The notes under the pieces: model-generated
Databases searched by the model: none
What the model was told of the DNA's origin: nothing
Seen by the model: the letters and a program-made list of their open reading frames with translations, nothing else
Part shown: positions 31,246 through 35,812 of the stretch, piece after piece
Numbering within the stretch: the stretch's first letter is position 1
Layout of the letters: every line of letters starts with the position of its first letter
Translations under genes and position numbers: made by a program
Assembly (NCBI RefSeq): GCF_001050275.1
Contig: NZ_BBYA01000006.1
Coordinates: 1-35,812, forward strand
Direction: 5' to 3'
From: Leptolinea tardivitalis
Lineage (GTDB): Bacteria > Chloroflexota > Anaerolineae > Anaerolineales > Anaerolineaceae
Length of the DNA: 35,812 bases

Positions 31246-34200
31246 TTACTCTGCTGTGGGTAGTAACCCTTCCTGTGGTGTTACTTCTTTCGTCAAACCA
31301 TGCTCTTCCGTGAACCGTCCGTGGGTGAAACCAGTTCCCGCCGGGATGAGCTTTCCGATGATCACGTTTTCCTTCAAACCGTACAAAGGATCACCAGTTG
31401 AGGCTATGGCTGCGCCAGCCAATACTTTAATCGTGTGCTGGAAGGAAGAGGCTGACAGCCAGGAGTCTGTGCTGAGGGATGCTTTGGTAACACCCAGCAA
31501 AATTTCCACAAATTTCGCCGGTTGTTTGGATTCAGCAAGCATCTGTTCGTTTGTCTTGTAAATCTCCAGGCGGTCAACAAGATCCTGTGGAAGATATTTC
31601 GTATCTCCCGGACGGATAACCTGTACCTTACCCAACATCTTGCGAATAATAACTTCAAAGTGTTTGTCATTAATATTCTGACCCTGGGAACGGTACACCT
31701 TTTGAATTTCCACCAGCAGGTATTTCATACATTCATCCCGGCCTTTGATGCGCAGGATGATATGCGGATTCAGTGAACCTTCAGTCAGCGGTTCACCGGC
31801 ATTGATATGGTCACCTTCCTTGACCAGGAGGCGTGCCGTGCTTGGAATCTCATATTCCTCCGATTCCTTTTGTTCATAGGAATTGATAACCCGTGAACCT
31901 TCGATGCGAATACGGCCGGCATGTTCTGCTTTGATCTCAGCTTCTCCCATTCGGGCAAGCGTATCGGCCACAGAAACCTGGTCTTCGTCTTTGACAACAA
32001 CTTCCCAGCCTTCTGGAATTTCATATTCATCACTAACCATTTCGCTGTTTTCGAGGCGGACAACGCGCTGGTCACTGTACTTGTCAGACTGGATGATTTT
32101 CACCACACCGGAAATCTGGCAAATGACAGCTTCACCTTTTGGCAAACGGCGAGCTTCGAAGAGTTCTTCTACACGGGGCAAACCGGTTGTAATGTCACCG
32201 CCGGCAGCCACACCACCGGTATGGAAAGTACGCAGAGTTAGCTGGGTGCCAGGCTCGCCAATGGATTGAGCAGCCACAATACCTACTGCAGAACCGAGTT
32301 CCACTATGGTACCACGGCCTAAATCCATGCCGTAGCACTTCTGGCAAATACCATGAGTCAGTTCACACGTCATTGGTGAACGAACCTTGACTTCGGTAAT
32401 ATTGGCTTCAACGACTTTGCGGATGGCTTCATGATCCATCAATTCATCGCGTTCAACCAACACTTCACCGGTCTTCGGATCAATGATTCGCTCTGCCACT
32501 GTACGGCCGTACAGACGGGTGCTCATGGATTGACCGGCGATATCATCGCTCTTGCGAATGATAATACCGTCATGCGTACCACAATCATATTCGTTGACAA
32601 TCATATCCTGGGCAACATCCACCAGACGGCGGGTCAGGTACCCGGCATCGGCTGTACGAAGAGCGGTGTCAGCCAGGCCTTTGCGGGCGCCGTGAGTAGA
32701 GATGAAGTATTCCAGAGCTGTCAAACCTTCACGGAAGTTTGATTTGATAGGCAAGCGGATGATACGACCAGATGGGTCAGCCATCAAACCGCGCATACCA
32801 GCCAGCTGGGCAATAGGACCAAAACCGCCTTTTGTTGCCCCAGAGTTGGCCATAGTAGAAAGATTACCAGTGGGATCCATGGCTTTACGTACCGCATCAG
32901 CCACTTCTTTGGTAGTCTGCTGCCATACTTCCACAGTTCGGTCATTGCGTTCCTGTTCGGTCAACAAGCCGCGGCGGTAATCACGCTGCAAACTGTCAAC
33001 ATCTTTCTGAGATTTACTCAGAATTTCTTCCTTCACTTTGGGAACCGTAATATCAGAAACAGCAATGGTGGAACCAGAGCGCATGGCAAACTCAAAGCCA
33101 ATATCTTTAATCCGGTCAGCAACCTCGGTGGTTACTTCCTGTCCACAAACTTCATAGATATTGGCGATTAAATCTTTCACGCCGCCTTTATCCAGTTCTT
33201 CATTTATGAACTGCACATCCATCGGGAGAATCCGGTTAAAAATGACCCGACCGGTGGTTGTTTCAATCATTTTCTCCGTCAGTTCAGGCAGTTTATCGCC
33301 TTTTTCATCGAACCAGGTTTTGGCACGCACCTTAATATTGGAATGGATTTCAATGTGACCAAGACCATAGGCCAGCTCAACTTCGTCACAATTAGCGAAT
33401 ACATGGCCATCGCCCTTGTGTTTCAGCTTATCGCTGGTTGTCAGATAGTACACACCCAGCACCATATCCTTGGACGGGCTGATGATTGGTTCACCGTCAG
33501 CCGGTTTGAGCAGGTTGCGGGAAGCCAGCATAAGGCGCCGGGCTTCATTTACAGCCTTCTCAGAGAGTGGCACGTGAACAGCCATCTGGTCACCATCAAA
33601 GTCAGCGTTGAAAGCTGTGGTCACCAGGGGATGTAATTGAATGGCGCTGCCTTCGATCAGGATAGGTTCAAAAGCTTGAATACCAAGGCGGTGAAGCGTA
33701 GGAGCACGATTGACCAGTACAGGCCGGTCTTTGATCACCTCTTCCAGAACTTCCCAAACCTCGGGACGGTTACGTTCAATAAAGCGGCGGGCGCCTTTAA
33801 CATTGGCGGCATAATTGTGTTTGACCAGGCGGGCAATCACAAATGGACGGTAAAGTTCCAATGCCATGGTCTTGGGCAGACCGCACTGATAAAGTTTCAG
33901 ACTCGGACCGACCACAATTACAGAGCGGCCGGAGTAGTCCACACGTTTACCCAACAGGTTGCGGCGGAAACGGCCTTTCTTACCTTTGAGCATATCGCTC
34001 AAGGATTTTAATTCGCGGCGCCCGCGACGAGACAAAGCTTTGCCGCGCTGAGAATTATCAATCAGGGAATAAACGGCTTCCTGAAGCATGCGTTTTTCAT
34101 TGCGAACGATAACATCAGGGGCACCCAGTTCCAACAACCGTTTCAGACGGTTGTTGCGGTTGATCACCCGGCGGTAGAGATCATTCAGGTCAGACGTGGC

Positions 34201-35481
34201 AAAACGGCCGCCATCCAGTTGCACCATAGGCCGCAAATCCGGCGGAATGACCGGTAATACCGTCAGGATCATCCATTCAGGACGGTTTCCAGATCTCTTG
34301 AAGTCTTCAACTACTTTCAACCGAGAGGTCGCTTTTTTGCGTTTCTGTTTACTCTTGGAAGTGCGGACTTCATGCCAAAGGTCTTCAGCCAGTTTATCGA
34401 GGTCCAGGCGTTTCAGAATATCATAGAACGCCTCAGCACCCATATCAGCCTTGAATACCTGTCCCCAGCGTTGTTTTAATTCACGATAGCGTTGCTCGCT
34501 TACAAACGTAAATGGACGGAGTTCCTGCAATTCATCACGCAGATGAGAATTCTGGTCAGCTGATTCACTTGACTGGTCATCCAGCGTATTCCGCAGGTTT
34601 TCCATATTAAGGTCGGCTTCCGCTTTGACCTCATCCAGTTTTAGTTTGAGAGAATCAATCTCCCGTTGTAGCTGTTCACGGAATTCGGTATCGATTTCGT
34701 CCAGCCGTTCTTTTACAGCTTTCTGAACTGCTGCAATACTCTGGGCGGTGATGGTTTCACCCTTTTCTGCAATTTTTACATTTGTAGCTGTGAAAACAAT
34801 CTGATTCCGGGCAGGATTTCCAAGATTTTCCTGAAGCTCCTGTTCCAACCGCTGGCCTTCTTGAATGATGGGTTCAAGACGAGCAGCAATCTGCTCATCA
34901 GCACGTGTTTCCAGATCAGTTTTCTGCTGGTTAATTTCTGCCAGCTTGCGGTCACGTGCCTGTTTGACTTCAATAATCTTGGAGTTAATAGCTTGAGCCT
35001 GTTCACGTTCAGAAACACTGATTTCATCTTCAAGGCGTTTCAATGCTTTCTGGCGTGCTTCTTCATCCACATAGGTAACAATGTATTGAGCAAAATATAA
35101 AACCCTATCCAGATTCCGGCGGGAAATATCCAGCAGAAGGCCAAGATAGGAAGGAATTCTTCGTGTGTACCAGATGTGTGCAACTGGAGTAGCCAGTTCA
35201 ATATGGCCCATCCGCTCGCGGCGTACTGACGACCGGGTTACTTCAACACCGCATTTATCACATACAATACCTTTATACCGCGGGTTCTTGTACTTCCCGC
35301 AGTAGCACTGCCAGTCACGGGTCGGTCCAAAAATTGCCTCACAAAATAGTCCGTCCTTCTCTGGACGGAGGCGCCGGTAATTGATTGTCTCCGGTTTTAA
35401 CACTTCACCATACGACCAACTTCGAATGGTCTCAGGAGAAGCCAGACTGATCCGTAGCGCCGTTAATCCCTTGGTTTCCAC
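31246..35481 (-). CDS. rpoC: RNA polymerase beta' subunit
   Basis: The 1411-residue beta' subunit is complete. Its N-terminal zinc site is Cys 59, 61, 74 and 77. The catalytic loop [12 protein letters not shown] at about 624-635 carries the three Asp that bind magnesium. The bridge and trigger region is around [17 protein letters not shown] and [28 protein letters not shown], and the second zinc site includes [11 protein letters not shown]. Between the zinc finger and the clamp (about 139-330) there is a long charged coiled-coil insertion. The start is GTG 35481 with GGAGGT 8 bases before it. rpoB normally lies directly upstream, but here an IS end follows after 155 bases and rpoC has its own promoter. 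It ends at a shared terminator. Confidence 0.98.
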   Translation of the reverse strand: METKGLTALRISLASPETIRSWSYGEVLKPETINYRRLRPEKDGLFCEAIFGPTRDWQCYCGKYKNPRYKGIVCDKCGVEVTRSSVRRERMGHIELATPVAHIWYTRRIPSYLGLLLDISRRNLDRVLYFAQYIVTYVDEEARQKALKRLEDEISVSEREQAQAINSKIIEVKQARDRKLAEINQQKTDLETRADEQIAARLEPIIQEGQRLEQELQENLGNPARNQIVFTATNVKIAEKGETITAQSIAAVQKAVKERLDEIDTEFREQLQREIDSLKLKLDEVKAEADLNMENLRNTLDDQSSESADQNSHLRDELQELRPFTFVSEQRYRELKQRWGQVFKADMGAEAFYDILKRLDLDKLAEDLWHEVRTSKSKQKRKKATSRLKVVEDFKRSGNRPEWMILTVLPVIPPDLRPMVQLDGGRFATSDLNDLYRRVINRNNRLKRLLELGAPDVIVRNEKRMLQEAVYSLIDNSQRGKALSRRGRRELKSLSDMLKGKKGRFRRNLLGKRVDYSGRSVIVVGPSLKLYQCGLPKTMALELYRPFVIARLVKHNYAANVKGARRFIERNRPEVWEVLEEVIKDRPVLVNRAPTLHRLGIQAFEPILIEGSAIQLHPLVTTAFNADFDGDQMAVHVPLSEKAVNEARRLMLASRNLLKPADGEPIISPSKDMVLGVYYLTTSDKLKHKGDGHVFANCDEVELAYGLGHIEIHSNIKVRAKTWFDEKGDKLPELTEKMIETTTGRVIFNRILPMDVQFINEELDKGGVKDLIANIYEVCGQEVTTEVADRIKDIGFEFAMRSGSTIAVSDITVPKVKEEILSKSQKDVDSLQRDYRRGLLTEQERNDRTVEVWQQTTKEVADAVRKAMDPTGNLSTMANSGATKGGFGPIAQLAGMRGLMADPSGRIIRLPIKSNFREGLTALEYFISTHGARKGLADTALRTADAGYLTRRLVDVAQDMIVNEYDCGTHDGIIIRKSDDIAGQSMSTRLYGRTVAERIIDPKTGEVLVERDELMDHEAIRKVVEANITEVKVRSPMTCELTHGICQKCYGMDLGRGTIVELGSAVGIVAAQSIGEPGTQLTLRTFHTGGVAAGGDITTGLPRVEELFEARRLPKGEAVICQISGVVKIIQSDKYSDQRVVRLENSEMVSDEYEIPEGWEVVVKDEDQVSVADTLARMGEAEIKAEHAGRIRIEGSRVINSYEQKESEEYEIPSTARLLVKEGDHINAGEPLTEGSLNPHIILRIKGRDECMKYLLVEIQKVYRSQGQNINDKHFEVIIRKMLGKVQVIRPGDTKYLPQDLVDRLEIYKTNEQMLAESKQPAKFVEILLGVTKASLSTDSWLSASSFQHTIKVLAGAAIASTGDPLYGLKENVIIGKLIPAGTGFTHGRFTEEHGLTKEVTPQEGLLPTAE

Positions 35482-35593
35482 TAATCTACCTCCTCGCGAA
35501 TCTAGGTTCTGGCAAAAAGTCAGGGTGTTGGCAGTTCGACCTGCTCACACCATGGTAGCAAGCATAAATGAAGCCTGGATAATGCAATCAATT

Positions 35594-35621
35594 ATTATAA
35601 CAAAGAATGGCCTAAATGCAA
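35594..35621 (-). promoter_or_regulatory. rpoC promoter
   Basis: On the minus strand TTGCAT (35621-35616, 4 of 6) and a perfect TATAAT (35599-35594) are 16 bases apart, and the -10 is extended by TGT. The expected leader is about 106 bases, with GGAGGT before GTG 35481. The -35 box lies 15 bases from the IS boundary. Confidence 0.72.
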
Positions 35622-35639
35622 GATTTTTATGAAATCGCA

Positions 35640-35694
35640 TTGCCTCAAATTAAAAGTAACTTTAGGAGAAACGTTGCCTCACAATAGATGTTAC
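35640..35694 (+). repeat. Two imperfect 21-bp direct repeats in IS end (right copy)
   Basis: 35640-35660 and 35674-35694 both begin TTGCCTCA; 16 of 21 bases match. They are the likely transposase contact sites at this IS end. Confidence 0.55.
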
Positions 35695-35728
35695 CTTGGG
35701 CAGAGAATAGAGAGCTGCCGAGGGAGCT

Positions 35729-35812
35729 ATGATGAGTCAACAAAGCAAGCGAGAATTAGTAGAAACCATCCGACCCCGCTATCAAAAAGGGAACAAAACA
35801 GAAAAAGCAAGA
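35729..35812 (+). CDS. Transposase/integrase N-terminus (partial)
   Basis: ATG 35729 (or the next codon, ATG 35732) opens a frame of 28 codons that runs off the right edge and is identical to the left copy over the shared part. It begins MMSQQSKRELVETIRPRY and becomes very lysine-rich. The promoter would lie in the IS leader between 35640 and 35720. The catalytic part is missing from the window. Confidence 0.6.
   Translation, partial: MMSQQSKRELVETIRPRYQKGNKTEKAR

Larger units (their letters stand above)
35636..35812 (+). mobile_element. Right IS copy, 5' end only (cut by window edge)
   Basis: Bases 35636-35810 are the exact reverse complement of 1-175. The element end lies near 35636-35640, upstream of rpoC. 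It contains the same direct repeats (35640-35660 and 35674-35694), a GAGGGAGC ribosome site and the start of the transposase. Confidence 0.8.

Noticed and set aside
35381-35632. Plus-strand frame over the rpoC start and promoter
   Set aside because: It runs antisense through the rpoC N-terminus and promoter, with no ribosome site or recognisable motif.
1-35812. CRISPR arrays, tRNA or rRNA genes, prophage, toxin-antitoxin or defence islands
   Set aside because: No regularly spaced repeats, cloverleaf-like intergenic stretches or phage/defence proteins were seen; gaps between genes are short and explained by promoters and terminators.

Overview
The window looks like a chromosomal segment of a Chloroflexota bacterium, most probably class Anaerolineae. 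This is inferred from gene content and protein style, not from a search: a membrane-anchored foldase with a long Thr/Pro linker, an RNA polymerase beta' subunit with a coiled-coil insertion near its N-terminus, a serine hydroxymethyltransferase-GcvT fusion, DUF4230 and TGS-kinase proteins, and moderate GC content. Coding density is very high. No non-coding gap exceeds about 250 bases, and I found no tRNA, rRNA, CRISPR array or prophage.

Layout. Both ends (1-175 and 35636-35812) carry the same end of one insertion sequence in inverted orientation, each with the first codons of a transposase reading out of the window. The window is therefore probably a contig broken at a repeated IS, or a segment between two inverted IS copies. 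Next come rpsF-ssb-rpsR (+), a terminator, and a PrsA/SurA-like foldase (+). The minus-strand run thrC-rnc-smc (2766-8293) is divergent from scpA (+), so the condensin ATPase and its kleisin lie close together. A multi-zinc-ribbon protein leads directly into mutS (+), which meets fmt-panE (-) tail to tail. After a small DUF4870 protein (+), a minus-strand S51-like protein with a CysRS-like tail is divergent from a glutaredoxin-like gene (+).

The minus-strand block 16413-20575 holds a polytopic membrane subtilase, an ECF-type sigma factor, a DegV lipid-binding protein and a single-pass membrane protein that could be an anti-sigma factor. This is the best candidate for a little-described regulatory module. 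An alpha/beta hydrolase (+) follows, then the GlyA-GcvT fusion with a LysN-like aminotransferase (+). A TGS-domain nucleoside kinase and a DUF4230 protein lie on the minus strand. A sanA-like, HD-domain and TIM-barrel/NTF2-like trio (+) comes next, and finally rpoC (-) with its own promoter next to the right-hand IS.

How it works together. Much of the window is information processing (S6, S18, SSB, MutS, RNase III, SMC/ScpA, Fmt, RpoC) plus one-carbon metabolism: GlyA and GcvT make and use methylene-THF, and Fmt uses 10-formyl-THF. Several genes show a -10 box 6-11 bases before the start codon and no Shine-Dalgarno sequence, which suggests leaderless or near-leaderless transcripts beside normally led ones.
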